A stretch of DNA of 51,380 bases from Streptomyces sp. CC53 (GCF_001865245.1 NZ_MKXB01000162.1:52689-104068), one strand, 5' to 3'; shown: positions 15,924 to 24,100, numbered from the stretch's first letter. Numbers and translations are program-made. Notes: generated by a model not told the origin, from the sequence alone.

Positions 15924-16334
15924 TCAGGCGGTGCTGTGGTCGGCCGGGGTGGTCTTGCGGCGGATGGCGTGGCCGGAGGCGAGGTGGCGCTGGCAGATGG
16001 TGAGGACGAGCGGGCCGTCCGGGAGACGGTGAGGGGTGCAGTCGGGTGCGGCGGGCAGCCTGTGGAAGGCGTCGTGGACGCTGTTGGCGGCCTGCCACAG
16101 CCGTAGGTGAGCGGTGGCCAAGTGCCGTCCGGCGGCGGGGTGTTCGGGCCGCACTGTGTCGGCGAGCTGGTCGAGGAGCAGGTGCAGGCGGGCGAGGTGC
16201 TCGTGCAGGTTGTCCAGGTGCCGCCGGTCACTGTGGGCACTGGGGGTGAGGGCGCGGGTGTGGTGGCGGATGCCGGCGGTCGCGGCCCGCAGGTAGGGGT
16301 GGGCGTCGCTGGTGTCGGTCGTGGTGGTGGCCAA
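15924..16334 (-). CDS. DUF6238-type small protein of the conjugation module
   Basis: 136 aa, TTG start at 16334. Rich in His, Leu and Ala, with a helical core (HLDNLHEHLARLHLLLDQLA, LATAHLRLWQAANSVHDAFH) and a terminal segment (VLTICQRHLASGHAIRRKTT). Its place between the SCO6880-type gene and the VirB4-like ATPase gene, and its length, fit the small protein named DUF6238 found at this spot in streptomycete transfer clusters. The name is from memory and should be tested with the family model. Function is unknown; probably cytoplasmic or membrane-peripheral. Confidence 0.6.
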   Translation of the reverse strand: MATTTTDTSDAHPYLRAATAGIRHHTRALTPSAHSDRRHLDNLHEHLARLHLLLDQLADTVRPEHPAAGRHLATAHLRLWQAANSVHDAFHRLPAAPDCTPHRLPDGPLVLTICQRHLASGHAIRRKTTPADHSTA

Positions 16335-16383
16335 GAGCGGTGGGTCTTTCTTCGGGCCTGGATCGGATCAGGCGGCGGTGGCC

Positions 16384-17859
16384 CTATTTCTCCTGGGCGG
16401 TGCGGGCGAGGGGGAGGGCGGCCAGGGTGAAGGCGTCGGGCTGCTGGTAGACGAGGCGGCGCAAGTCGACCTGGGCGGTGACGGCGGCGGTCTCGATCTG
16501 GGCGCAGGCGGCGTCCAGGGCCTGGTCGGTGTCGGCGGTGACGGTGAGCAGGCCGGTCATCGCGACATCAGCGTGGCCGGCGATCAGCTGCCGTTCGCGT
16601 TCCTTGACGTCCCCGTACTCGACCGCGTCGGCCTCGGAGTCGACCTGGCCGCGCCGCGCGCGCTCGTTGGCGTCGGCGATGATCGTGGCCTTGGTGCGCT
16701 GGACATCGCGCAGCGCGGACTCCAGGGCCTGCGGCACATATATAAGGGAGAAGGTCCGGCGTACTCCGGCGGTGAACAACAGCTGGTGCAGGAAGCCGGC
16801 GAGGACGTCGGTGCGGGGCCAGTTCTCGACCCAGTAGGTGGCGTGGCGGGCGGTGTCGGTGATGAGCCGGTCGTGCTCCTCGACCTGGACGACGGGCCCG
16901 GCCGCCGCGGGGTCGGCCTCCGCGCGGCCGGACTGCGACCACTGCTGCAGCGCGGCCAGTGCCCCCGGATCGTAGGCGGTGCGGATCACGGCGGCGATCT
17001 CCTGGGCGGTGAGCCATCCGCCCACGGTGAGTCCGGCGTTGTGGGCGGCCTGGGTGAGGGAGGCGGTGGCCTGGCCCAGCACGGTGAACGCGCCGGGCAG
17101 ACCGCCGCCGGCCTGCGAGATCAGGCGCTTGGCGGCCTTGAGGTCGAGCGAGATCGCCAGATACGTCTCGTGCGGCGCGGCGGCCGGGCCCGCCGTGGCG
17201 ACGAGGTCGCTGTAGACCTGGCCGGCGAGCTGGGCGTCGGGCCGGCCGTGGGTGTTCCAGTGCCGGGTGAGGGTGTCGCCGGAGTCGGGGACGGTCCGCT
17301 CCAGGACCTGGACAGTGGCGATGTGCCCGGTGCGGGCGATACCGGCCAGGGCCCGGCCCCACGCCTGTACGTGGGAGTTCTGGGTGGCGGGGTCGAGCAG
17401 GGCGAAGGCGCGGCTGGTCACGCGGGCGACGGCGGTGAGGGTCTGACGGTGCGGGTCGTGGAGGGCGGCGGCCTGTCCGTCGGCCGGCGTGACGACCTTG
17501 ATCGAGGCGGCCGTGCCGGGCAGGTGGAGGGTGCCCTCGGCGCGGGGGCGGGTGACCGGGCGGGCTAGGTAGAGGGTCTGCCCGGTGCGGCGGCGCTGCG
17601 CGTAGCGGGCGACGATCGGGGCCCAGTCGATCAGGGACCGGCCGCCTCGGCGTACGGCCACGAGCGCGGCGACGGCTGCCCACAGGGGGGTGAGGGCGAA
17701 GGCGCCGGCCAGGCCGGTGGTCACCACGGTGACCAGGAGCAGGGCGAGGGCGGTGGCGGTGAGGGTGAGCTGTGCGAGGGAGAGGCCGAGCAGGATCCCG
17801 CGCCGGGACCGGGCCGGGAACTTCACCGTCATCGGCGGGGTGAGCGTGAGGTCAGACAA
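16384..17859 (-). CDS. SCO6880-family conjugation protein
   Basis: 491 aa from TTG 17859 (peptide MSDLTLTPPMTVKFPARSRR). Two hydrophobic segments at about residues 22-70 (LAQLTLTATALALLLVTVVT and ALTPLWAAVAALVAV) anchor it in the membrane. The long soluble part carries SLIYVPQALESALRDVQRTK and GHADVAMTGLLTVTADTD, like the N-terminal half of VirB4 ATPases, but without Walker motifs. Together with the downstream ATPase it would reconstitute a split VirB4. Length, N-terminal pattern and neighbours fit the SCO6880 family of Streptomyces. Confidence 0.75.
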   Translation of the reverse strand: MSDLTLTPPMTVKFPARSRRGILLGLSLAQLTLTATALALLLVTVVTTGLAGAFALTPLWAAVAALVAVRRGGRSLIDWAPIVARYAQRRRTGQTLYLARPVTRPRAEGTLHLPGTAASIKVVTPADGQAAALHDPHRQTLTAVARVTSRAFALLDPATQNSHVQAWGRALAGIARTGHIATVQVLERTVPDSGDTLTRHWNTHGRPDAQLAGQVYSDLVATAGPAAAPHETYLAISLDLKAAKRLISQAGGGLPGAFTVLGQATASLTQAAHNAGLTVGGWLTAQEIAAVIRTAYDPGALAALQQWSQSGRAEADPAAAGPVVQVEEHDRLITDTARHATYWVENWPRTDVLAGFLHQLLFTAGVRRTFSLIYVPQALESALRDVQRTKATIIADANERARRGQVDSEADAVEYGDVKERERQLIAGHADVAMTGLLTVTADTDQALDAACAQIETAAVTAQVDLRRLVYQQPDAFTLAALPLARTAQEK

Positions 17860-17952
17860 GGCGGAAGGCTTTCAGCAGCGGGGCGGCGGTGGTCCCGGGC
17901 GTGGGCACCGGGGAAGCTGGTGCCCACGCCCGGATGACGGGGCAAGGTGGGC

Positions 17953-19299
17953 TCAGGGGCCGGCCGGGGACGGTGGAGTCGTGAACGGACTGCCACCCGA
18001 GCCGGGACTGGAGCCGGTCGCGGCTCTGACAGCGCCGGCACTCTGGGGCGGTGCGTCCTGCGTGCTGCGCGGTGTGGCACCCGCGGCCGGGCCGCCGGAG
18101 GCGCTGGCGGTCCCGAAGGGGCTGCCCGTGTCCTGGCCGGGGCTCGTCGGCATGGAGCGAACGGCTTGGTCCAGCCCGGTCTTGGCCTTGTCCATGCCGG
18201 GTGACCCGCTGGTACTGCCGCCGCTGCCCGTGGGGCTGGCGGCGATGTCGCCGGGGAACTGCCCGGGCACCGAGGCCGGGCCCTGAGGCGAAGCCACTCC
18301 GGCTCCAGCTGCGGCGCCGCCGGTCCCCGCGGTGGCTGCTGCGGCTGCCGCCTTGCGAGTTGCGTTCTCGGCGTGCTGCTTGGCGATCTGGGCTCCGGCC
18401 CCGCCGGAGCGGTGCAGCGTCTCACCGTCCGTGGACTCCGCGGCCCAGTGCACGAACTTGAAGGTGGCGTACGGGCAGAGCATGACGAGCAGCATGATGA
18501 CGATGCCGGCCATGACGTCGGCGAGCGCGGCGAGTCCGCCGTCGGCGTCGGTCTTGCCCATGGCGGAGATGCCGAGGAGGAAGACCACGGTCATCAGGAG
18601 CTTGGAGACGATCAGGGTGGCCGTCGCTTCGATCCAGCCGCGCCGCCAGCGGCGGGCGGCCTCCCAGCCGCCTCCGGCGCCGGCGAAGACGGCCAGGGTC
18701 ACGAGCACGAGGACGCCGACCTTGCGGACCATCATCACGCACCAGTAGAGGACCGCGCCGACGGCGGCGCCGAGGGCCGCGAGGGCGGCCACCAGCCAGC
18801 CGAGCGGTGAGATCGCGGCGATTTGCGAGACCTTCACCATGCGCCGTACGGCGTCCTCGATCGACGTGCCGGCCGCCGCGAACAGCGAGTCGGACAGGGC
18901 GTCGACGACTTCGATCGCGACCGTGGTCAGGGCGATGGCCGCGAAACAGAACAGGACGCCGCTGGCGGTGCCGGTGAACGCCTGGGCGAGGGCCTGGCCG
19001 TCGCGTTTCAGCGCGGCCCGGACGAGCTGGGCGCAGAACGTCGCGACCAGGATGGTCAACCCGATCGGCAGCAGCAGCTCGTAGTTGTCGCGGAACCAAC
19101 CGGCGTTGAGGTCGATCTTGGTGGTGGTGTTGACGGCTTCGGCGGCCAGGTCGGCCGCGGCGGCGGCCAGCTCGCCACAGGACTTGGCGATCCAGTTGCC
19201 GATGCCTTCGGTGATCGCCTTGCCCGGGTCGGAGACGAAGTCGATCGCGTCGGCGGCGGTGCACAGGCTGCCCGCGACGGGAAGAGCGCAGAAGTCCAC
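17953..19299 (-). CDS. VirB6/TrbL-like polytopic membrane protein
   Basis: 448 aa, GTG start at 19299 with AGGAGGAG 6 nt upstream. Residues about 70-290 contain at least six hydrophobic segments (LLLPIGLTILVATFCAQLV, VLFCFAAIALTTVAIEVV, LGWLVAALAALGAAVGAVLY, VGVLVLVTLAVFAGAG, LLMTVVFLLGI, MAGIVIMLLVMLCPYATFKF). The remaining about 150 residues are a Gly/Ser/Pro/Ala-rich disordered tail. This arrangement is typical of the inner-membrane channel component (VirB6, TrbL) of conjugation systems. Next to the VirB8-like and DUF6112 genes it completes the membrane core. Confidence 0.8.
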   Translation of the reverse strand: MDFCALPVAGSLCTAADAIDFVSDPGKAITEGIGNWIAKSCGELAAAAADLAAEAVNTTTKIDLNAGWFRDNYELLLPIGLTILVATFCAQLVRAALKRDGQALAQAFTGTASGVLFCFAAIALTTVAIEVVDALSDSLFAAAGTSIEDAVRRMVKVSQIAAISPLGWLVAALAALGAAVGAVLYWCVMMVRKVGVLVLVTLAVFAGAGGGWEAARRWRRGWIEATATLIVSKLLMTVVFLLGISAMGKTDADGGLAALADVMAGIVIMLLVMLCPYATFKFVHWAAESTDGETLHRSGGAGAQIAKQHAENATRKAAAAAATAGTGGAAAGAGVASPQGPASVPGQFPGDIAASPTGSGGSTSGSPGMDKAKTGLDQAVRSMPTSPGQDTGSPFGTASASGGPAAGATPRSTQDAPPQSAGAVRAATGSSPGSGGSPFTTPPSPAGP

Positions 19300-19327
19300 G
19301 GCGGACTCCTCCTATCTGTTCGGCGGG

Positions 19328-20023
19328 TCAGGGGGCCGTGTTCGGTGCGATGGCGACCAGGGCGCAGTCCGTACTGGGCCTGCACTGGACGGCGAGGGTG
19401 ACCGAGCGGTCCTCGGCCCCTCCTCCGCCGTCCTTCCAGGCGATGGACTGCTTGCCGGTGACGGTGACGGCGTAGATGTACGCCTCGGTCAGCGCGGCCG
19501 GGTCCTCGGCCAGGGCCTGCTTGAACGCGGAGGGGAAGTGCGCCTCGGCGACGGTCGCCGTGGCGTACTGGGCGTTGTCACCCATCCGCGACCACAGCAG
19601 CGGATCGGGCACCTGCGCCTGGATCGAGGCCCAGTCGGTGTACTTCGTCTCGGCCGTCATCCAGGCGTGCATGCCGGCGAGCTGCTGGTCACGGGTGGTG
19701 GCACGGGTGTCGTAGGACCAGAGCATCACTGCCGCCGCCCGGGCGTAGGCGAGCGGATCGGCAAGGCGCGGCGGCGGGGAGACCGCTCCCGTCCCCGATG
19801 TCGATGCCGTCTTGCCGGGCTGTGAGGCTGCCGGGGGACTGGCGGAGGCCGGCGGCCGGGCGGTCGGGCCGGTGTCCCGGCCGGTGCCGTGCTGGGTGAG
19901 GTAGGCGGCGATGCCGGCGACCGTCAACAGGATCGCGAGGACTGCGGCCAGGACAGCGACGCGCCGGCCCGTCGGCCAGTGCGAGACGGAGGGGCCCACG
20001 CGGGGACGGGAGCGCTTGCCCAT
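19328..20023 (-). CDS. VirB8/TcpC-like conjugation protein
   Basis: 231 aa, ATG at 20023 sharing one base with the upstream TGA (TGATG). A basic N-terminus precedes a single membrane anchor (VAVLAAVLAILLTVAGIAAY, about residues 23-42). A Pro/Ser/Thr linker follows, then an extracytoplasmic domain (YARAAAVMLWSYDTRATTRD, ALTEAYIYAVTVTGKQSI). This topology and the alpha+beta domain fit the NTF2-like VirB8/TcpC assembly factors that scaffold the transfer channel. An in-frame extension upstream to 20488 is not coding. Confidence 0.65.
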   Translation of the reverse strand: MGKRSRPRVGPSVSHWPTGRRVAVLAAVLAILLTVAGIAAYLTQHGTGRDTGPTARPPASASPPAASQPGKTASTSGTGAVSPPPRLADPLAYARAAAVMLWSYDTRATTRDQQLAGMHAWMTAETKYTDWASIQAQVPDPLLWSRMGDNAQYATATVAEAHFPSAFKQALAEDPAALTEAYIYAVTVTGKQSIAWKDGGGGAEDRSVTLAVQCRPSTDCALVAIAPNTAP

Positions 20024-20352
20024 CACTGGACCTGTGTGCCGAGCGCGGAGAAGAACGCCACGATGCCGTTGGCTGCGCCGAGGCCGAGCGCGGCGCCCGC
20101 GCTGACGACGGCGCCCTTCTTGCCGTTGGCCTCGGCCTGGTGGCCGCCGCTGTGGTGGCCCCAGGCCCACACGCCGAGGGAGACGGCGAGGGCGCCGACC
20201 ACGGCGATGATGCCGAAGAGGTTGATGCTGTTGACCACGTTGCGCAGCACGTTCAGGCCCGGCAGACCGCCCTCCTTCGGGGAGACGCCAGGGTCGTAGG
20301 CGAGATACAGGACGTGGTCCGTGAGATACGAGAGGGAAGCGAGGGTGGGGAT
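20023..20352 (-). CDS. DUF6112-like small membrane protein, VirB2-like (ATC start)
   Basis: About 109 aa. The family pattern is clear: YDPGVSPKEGGLPGL followed by two hydrophobic helices (INLFGIIAVVGALAVSLGVW and VVSAGAALGLGAANGIVAFF) around a loop HHSGGHQAEANGKKG. Two helices with a short charged loop resemble the VirB2/pilin class. A perfect AAGGAG lies 7 nt before ATC at 20352, which gives (M)PTLASLSYLTDHVLYLAYDP. The only conventional start in frame (GTG 20250) would remove the conserved N-terminus and has no binding site. One of five genes here with a non-canonical apparent start. Confidence 0.7.
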   Translation of the reverse strand: MPTLASLSYLTDHVLYLAYDPGVSPKEGGLPGLNVLRNVVNSINLFGIIAVVGALAVSLGVWAWGHHSGGHQAEANGKKGAVVSAGAALGLGAANGIVAFFSALGTQVQ

Positions 20353-20487
20353 GGTCGAACTCCTTGCGAGCGCAGGCCAGATGGCCCAGCGGGAAAGGGG
20401 AAGAGAGAAGGGGGAGAAGGCGCGCGGCGGCGCAGGCGGCTCGGGGAGGCCGGTGAAGCGGCCCGTGGCCCGGCAGAGCGGGGAGCA

Positions 20488-21606
20488 CTAGGAGTTGAGG
20501 GCCGGGATGCGGCGGACGGCGAGGATCCGCCAGTCGGCGACCTTCTCGATCCGCACCGGATGCCCTGTCTTCGGCGCGTTGATCACGAGACCTGCGCCGA
20601 TGTACATGCCGACGTGCTCGGGGACCGTGGCGGTGCCGCGGGTGAAGAGGAGATCACCCGGCTTGAGCGCGTTGGCCGGAACCGGCACACCTTCCTTGAC
20701 CTGGGTGTACGTGGTCCGGGTGAGGGAGATGCCAGCGTGTGCGTATGCCTGCTGCATCAGGGAGCTGCAGTCGCAGCGGCCCATCGGATCCGGCCCGTGG
20801 GCGTCCTCGCAGGTGCCGCCCCACTGATAGAGGGTGCCGAGCTGGTGCATCGCCCATTCGGTCGCCGTACGGGCCTTCGGTGAGGCGGCGGCCGGGATCT
20901 CGTACCCGGCGGGGACGGCGCCTTCGGGGATCTCGCCCCAGCCGGTCCCGTCCTCGCCCGGCCGGCAGCCACCGTCTGGAGCACCGGCTCCGGCGTCGCC
21001 ACCGCCTTCGGGGAGGGTGGTGATGATCGCCTGCTGCAGGGCGCGGGCGAGCGGCTCCCACTGCGCGTACGCGTCCGGGTAAGCGGAGAGCTGCACGGCT
21101 TGGGCGGCCTGGGTGACCGTCATCTGCTGCCACCCCGCGACCTTGAGGAGCCCCTCGTAGAAGCGGGTGGAAGCGTGGACGGGGTCAAGGATCTCCTCCG
21201 GGGTGCCCCAGCCCTGGCTGGGCCGCTGCTGGAAGAGCCCAAGTGAATCCCGGTCCCCGTAGCGCAGGTTGCGCAGCCGGGACTCCTGGATCGCGGTCGC
21301 GAGGGCGACGACCTGGCCGCGCTCGGGAACCTTCATGGCGATCCCGGTGGCGACGATCGTCTTCGCGTGCGGGATCTGCTCGGCGGGCAGCTCCAGGCCC
21401 TCGATACGGATGGCCGGGTCGGCTCCGTTGCCGCCGAGGATGCCGGCGACCTGACGGGCGACGGCACTGGCGTCGACCGTGTCTTCGGCGGTGCACTGCG
21501 AAGCGCGCGCAGCGGCGCTGCTGGCAGCAGCCGCGGTGGCGGCGGCGCCGGCGAGCACGAGAGGGGACAGGCACAGGACGCCGACGGCGGCGGCTATGCC
21601 CTTCAA
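20488..21606 (-). CDS. Secreted bifunctional lysozyme-like and NlpC/P60 cell-wall hydrolase
   Basis: 372 aa, TTG start at 21606 (GGGAGG 9 nt upstream). Signal peptide about residues 1-35 (IAAAVGVLCLSPLVLAGAAA). Residues about 90-190 are a transglycosylase-like domain (ATAIQESRLRNLRYGDRDSL, GLFQQRPSQGWGTPEEI). Residues about 245-370 are an NlpC/P60 endopeptidase: catalytic Cys in RCDCSSLMQQAYAHAGI, His in VPEHVGMYIG, third polar position in HPVRIEKV. It would cut peptidoglycan locally for assembly of the transfer apparatus. First gene of the leftward transfer operon, facing the divergent methyltransferase gene. Confidence 0.85.
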   Translation of the reverse strand: MKGIAAAVGVLCLSPLVLAGAAATAAAASSAAARASQCTAEDTVDASAVARQVAGILGGNGADPAIRIEGLELPAEQIPHAKTIVATGIAMKVPERGQVVALATAIQESRLRNLRYGDRDSLGLFQQRPSQGWGTPEEILDPVHASTRFYEGLLKVAGWQQMTVTQAAQAVQLSAYPDAYAQWEPLARALQQAIITTLPEGGGDAGAGAPDGGCRPGEDGTGWGEIPEGAVPAGYEIPAAASPKARTATEWAMHQLGTLYQWGGTCEDAHGPDPMGRCDCSSLMQQAYAHAGISLTRTTYTQVKEGVPVPANALKPGDLLFTRGTATVPEHVGMYIGAGLVINAPKTGHPVRIEKVADWRILAVRRIPALNS

Positions 21607-22112
21607 TCCGGCGTGCCTCCCGAGGCGACGGGGCCTTCATGTGGTGGTCGGGGCAGGGGAGGGTACGGCTGTGTCACAGCGAAAGTCCTTCGGGTGAAGC
21701 CCGGCCGCGCTGGTACGAGGTGAGAAGGGCGCAAGGGGCCGGGGTGAGGTGATCAGGGAGCCCACGGGGAGACGCCGGGGGCGAGTTGCCGCTCGCCGGT
21801 GGGGCGCCTGGTGGGCGTCGGCCGGACGGGTCAGGACATGGCGGTGCCTCCATGAGGGCAGGGGGAGGGAATGCCGCCGGGCCGTTCGGGCCATGCGGTG
21901 GTCAGACTGTAGGGTCCGATTCCCGGTTGACCTAATTTCTCGTGTGGCAGGGGTCGACCGGGAAACGTGCCCTACAGTGTGGCTCCCGAACTCGCCCACC
22001 GTCTCCGTACAGCGTGCCGGCCCTTGTGTGCCCGCATTCGCCGCGGCGGTGCCTGTTCTTCGCGAGCCGGGATTCCCTCTTCCTTTTCTGTGACCCGAAT
22101 CGGGGTACCTCT
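21607..22112. other. Divergent intergenic region between the transfer operon and the methyltransferase gene
   Basis: 506 bp without a convincing gene. It holds the large inverted repeat at 21907-21977 and, on each side of it, a TACAGT hexamer that could serve as -10 for leftward (21911-21906) and rightward (21973-21978) transcription. The parts next to each gene show no RNA structure that I could support by eye. The leftward leader would be about 290 nt and the rightward about 125 nt. Confidence 0.5.
21907..21977. repeat. Large imperfect inverted repeat (operator) in the divergent promoter region
   Basis: Two 26-bp arms, 21907-21932 and 21952-21977, separated by 19 bp. Both arms share CTGTAGGG and, after a 4-bp divergent stretch, TTCCCGGT(T/C)GACC when read inward. 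The left arm continues into CTAATTT; its complement reads TTAGGTCAACCGGGAA, the same core as the palindromes at 3854-3872 and 25960-25986. The symmetrical position between two divergent genes suggests binding of a dimer or tetramer that controls both. Confidence 0.6.
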
Positions 22113-22868
22113 TTGCCTTTTTCCCTCCACCACGGCGACGCCCTTGGCGTGCTGGCCGGCCTTCCGGACGACTGCGTGGACGCGGTCATCACCGACCCCC
22201 CGTACAACTCCGGTGGCCGGACCGCGAAGGAGCGCACCTCCCGTACCGCACGCCAGAAATACACGTCCGCCGACGCCGGCCATGAGCTGGCGGACTTCCC
22301 CGGCGAGAACATGGACCAGCGCTCCTACGGCTTCTGGCTGACGCAGATCATGACCGAGGCCCACCGGATGACGAAGGTGGGCGGAACCGCGCTGCTGTTC
22401 ACCGACTGGCGGCAGCTGCCGGTCTCCACCGACGCAATCCAGGCGGCCGGCTGGCTGTGGCGCGGCGTCCTGGCCTGGCACAAGCCGCAGGCCCGCCCCC
22501 AGAAGGGGCGCTTCACGCAGAACTGCGAATTCGTCGTGTGGGCGTCGAACGGGCCGATCGACGGCTCCCGCAACCCCGTCTATCTGCCGGGCCTGTACTC
22601 GGCTTCGCAGCCCTCGGGTAAGAACCGGCAGCACATCACGCAAAAGCCCGTCGAGGTGATGCGCGAGCTGGTGAAGATCTGCCCGCCGGGCGGCACCGTC
22701 CTGGACTTCACCTGCGGCTCCGGCTCCACCGGCGTGGCAGCCCTCCTGGAAGGCCGCGATTTCATCGGCGTGGAGAAGACCGAGCACTACGCCCAGATCG
22801 CCTCCGACCGTCTGACGGAAACGCTCAATCAGACCCTCTCGCAGGACGATCTCACCCTGACCGCCTGA
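22113..22868 (+). CDS. Site-specific DNA methyltransferase (DPPY type)
   Basis: 251 aa from TTG 22113, the start that places the first strand (LPFSLHHGDALGVLAGLPDD) at the N-terminus; the Shine-Dalgarno (GGGG) is weak. The catalytic motif VITDPPYNSG is at about residue 28 and the AdoMet-binding motif VLDFTCGSGSTGVAALLEGR is near residue 205. This gives the order DPPY first, FxGxG last, as in beta-class N4-cytosine or N6-adenine enzymes. The preceding QHITQKPVEVMRELV is a typical lead-in. No restriction gene is adjacent, so it is an orphan, perhaps shielding the element or affecting regulation. First gene of the rightward operon. Confidence 0.85.
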   Translation: MPFSLHHGDALGVLAGLPDDCVDAVITDPPYNSGGRTAKERTSRTARQKYTSADAGHELADFPGENMDQRSYGFWLTQIMTEAHRMTKVGGTALLFTDWRQLPVSTDAIQAAGWLWRGVLAWHKPQARPQKGRFTQNCEFVVWASNGPIDGSRNPVYLPGLYSASQPSGKNRQHITQKPVEVMRELVKICPPGGTVLDFTCGSGSTGVAALLEGRDFIGVEKTEHYAQIASDRLTETLNQTLSQDDLTLTA

Positions 22869-22944
22869 CCCAGGACGGTCCGCCCTATCGCTCCGGTGAC
22901 GGCCGTCTCGGCATCCGGAAACGAATTCCCGACCCTTCCTTTGT

Positions 22945-22985
22945 CATAATGCCCGGCAGCCACGCGTGCCGGGGAGGAGCTTTCC
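22945..22985 (+). promoter_or_regulatory. Possible -10 box and leader hairpin before the DUF4913 gene
   Basis: CATAAT (22945-22950) is a plausible -10. A stem CCCGGCA / TGCCGGG (22952-22958 with 22967-22973, 8-nt loop) runs into the GGGGAGGAG ribosome binding site at 22971-22979, so folding could limit access to the site. A half-copy of the operator core (AATTCCCG) lies just upstream at 22924-22931. No good -35 is visible. Confidence 0.35.
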
Positions 22986-23627
22986 TTGGTGCACGACCCC
23001 ATTGAAGAATTCGGCGTACCTGCCGGGGAATTGGACCCGGTGCGCTTGCCCGAGGCCGAGCTCGACAGCATCCAGGCCACGGTCCGCAAGCTGCTCGACC
23101 GGTCTGCCGAACAGGCCCGCCAGCTCGACCATCTCGCTGCCGCGCCCGCCCCCGCGCCGGCATCGGTCTCCTTCCCCGGCTTCGGCCTGCCGTCCATGCC
23201 CGGTGCGGCGGCGCTGCCGCCCGAGCCGCGGCCGATTCTGGAGCTGGACGGCGAGGCGTACGAGAGCGAACTCGACCTGCTCACCGACTGGGTGGAGGAC
23301 TACCTCATGCCCATCTACGGGGCGGAGGTCACCACCGCCGCCCCGTGGTGTGACCAGTGGCAGGAGCACCTCGGCGTCGTCGCTTGGCTCCACGCCCTGT
23401 GGCTGGCTTACCTCCAGCACAAGGACCCCGAGGCCGGACCGGCCGGCATGCTCGTGTGGCACCGGGACTTCCTCACCCACGCCATGGCCGCCGTCCGCGC
23501 CCCGGGCGGGCCGCTGTCGGCGTGCCAGACCGACCCCGACCGTCCCTCGCACCGCCTCCTTCGCGGACCCGGCCGCTCCGTGCGCGCCGCCGCCCGCGAG
23601 GCCGAGGCAGGGCAGGCAGACGGATGA
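22986..23627 (+). CDS. DUF4913 family protein
   Basis: 213 aa from TTG 22986, 6 nt after GGAGGAG; GTG 22989 is an alternative. The C-terminal half is a textbook DUF4913 sequence: LDLLTDWVEDYLMPIYGAEV, WCDQWQEHLGVVAWLHALWL, GMLVWHRDFLTHAMAAV, followed by GPLSACQTDPDRPSHR. The family is frequent on actinomycete plasmids and conjugative elements and has no known activity. The N-terminal third is a helix (LDSIQATVRKLLDRSAEQAR) and a Pro/Ala linker. Coupled by ATGA overlap to the RelE-like gene. Confidence 0.85.
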   Translation: MVHDPIEEFGVPAGELDPVRLPEAELDSIQATVRKLLDRSAEQARQLDHLAAAPAPAPASVSFPGFGLPSMPGAAALPPEPRPILELDGEAYESELDLLTDWVEDYLMPIYGAEVTTAAPWCDQWQEHLGVVAWLHALWLAYLQHKDPEAGPAGMLVWHRDFLTHAMAAVRAPGGPLSACQTDPDRPSHRLLRGPGRSVRAAAREAEAGQADG

Positions 23628-24100
23628 CGATCGAGGGCCGGCCCGCGTTCGGCCTCACCTTCGACCCCCGCGCCCTGACCGACCTGCTCCAGGCCCCCGG
23701 CGACATCCGCGACCTCTCCCTCGCTCTCCTGCAGGACGTCGTCAACGCCGATCGCGCCGGCGGCAAGCTCACGGCCGAACTGGCCGGGCTGCGCAAGCTG
23801 TACGTCGACCACCGTGCCGCGTGGCGCATCGTCTACGCACTGCGGCCGGCCCCGGCGACTTCGGCCTACCCCATGGAGATCCACGTCGTGGCCGTCCGCC
23901 CCCGGGCCAACCACGACGTGTACGACACCGCAGCCCAGCGCCTGGGCATCACCCCGCGCCCGCTCGGCGCCCGCGCTTACGCCGCGCGCACCCGCTCCAC
24001 CCAGATCGGCGCCTACCGGACCGTCCCGAAGCCCGGACCGCCCCCGGGCCTGCCCCGGCCCGCCCAGTCCACCGTTCTCACCACGAAAGCCGCCCGTTGA
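23624..24100 (+). CDS. RelE/ParE-like protein
   Basis: 158 aa, ATG at 23624 overlapping the previous stop (ATGA). Residues about 30-100 follow the RelE/ParE toxin fold: LALLQDVVNADRAGGKLTAE, LAGLRKLYVDHRAAWRIVYA, then MEIHVVAVRPRANHDVYDTA, equivalent to 'LxGLxKLxxG..RIVYxV..VxVLxVxxRxxVY'. A toxin-like mRNA-cleaving or gyrase-directed activity is possible. No typical small antitoxin gene is next to it and the C-terminal 50 residues are an unusual basic/Pro extension, so it may have been recruited to another role. Confidence 0.6.
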   Translation: MTIEGRPAFGLTFDPRALTDLLQAPGDIRDLSLALLQDVVNADRAGGKLTAELAGLRKLYVDHRAAWRIVYALRPAPATSAYPMEIHVVAVRPRANHDVYDTAAQRLGITPRPLGARAYAARTRSTQIGAYRTVPKPGPPPGLPRPAQSTVLTTKAAR

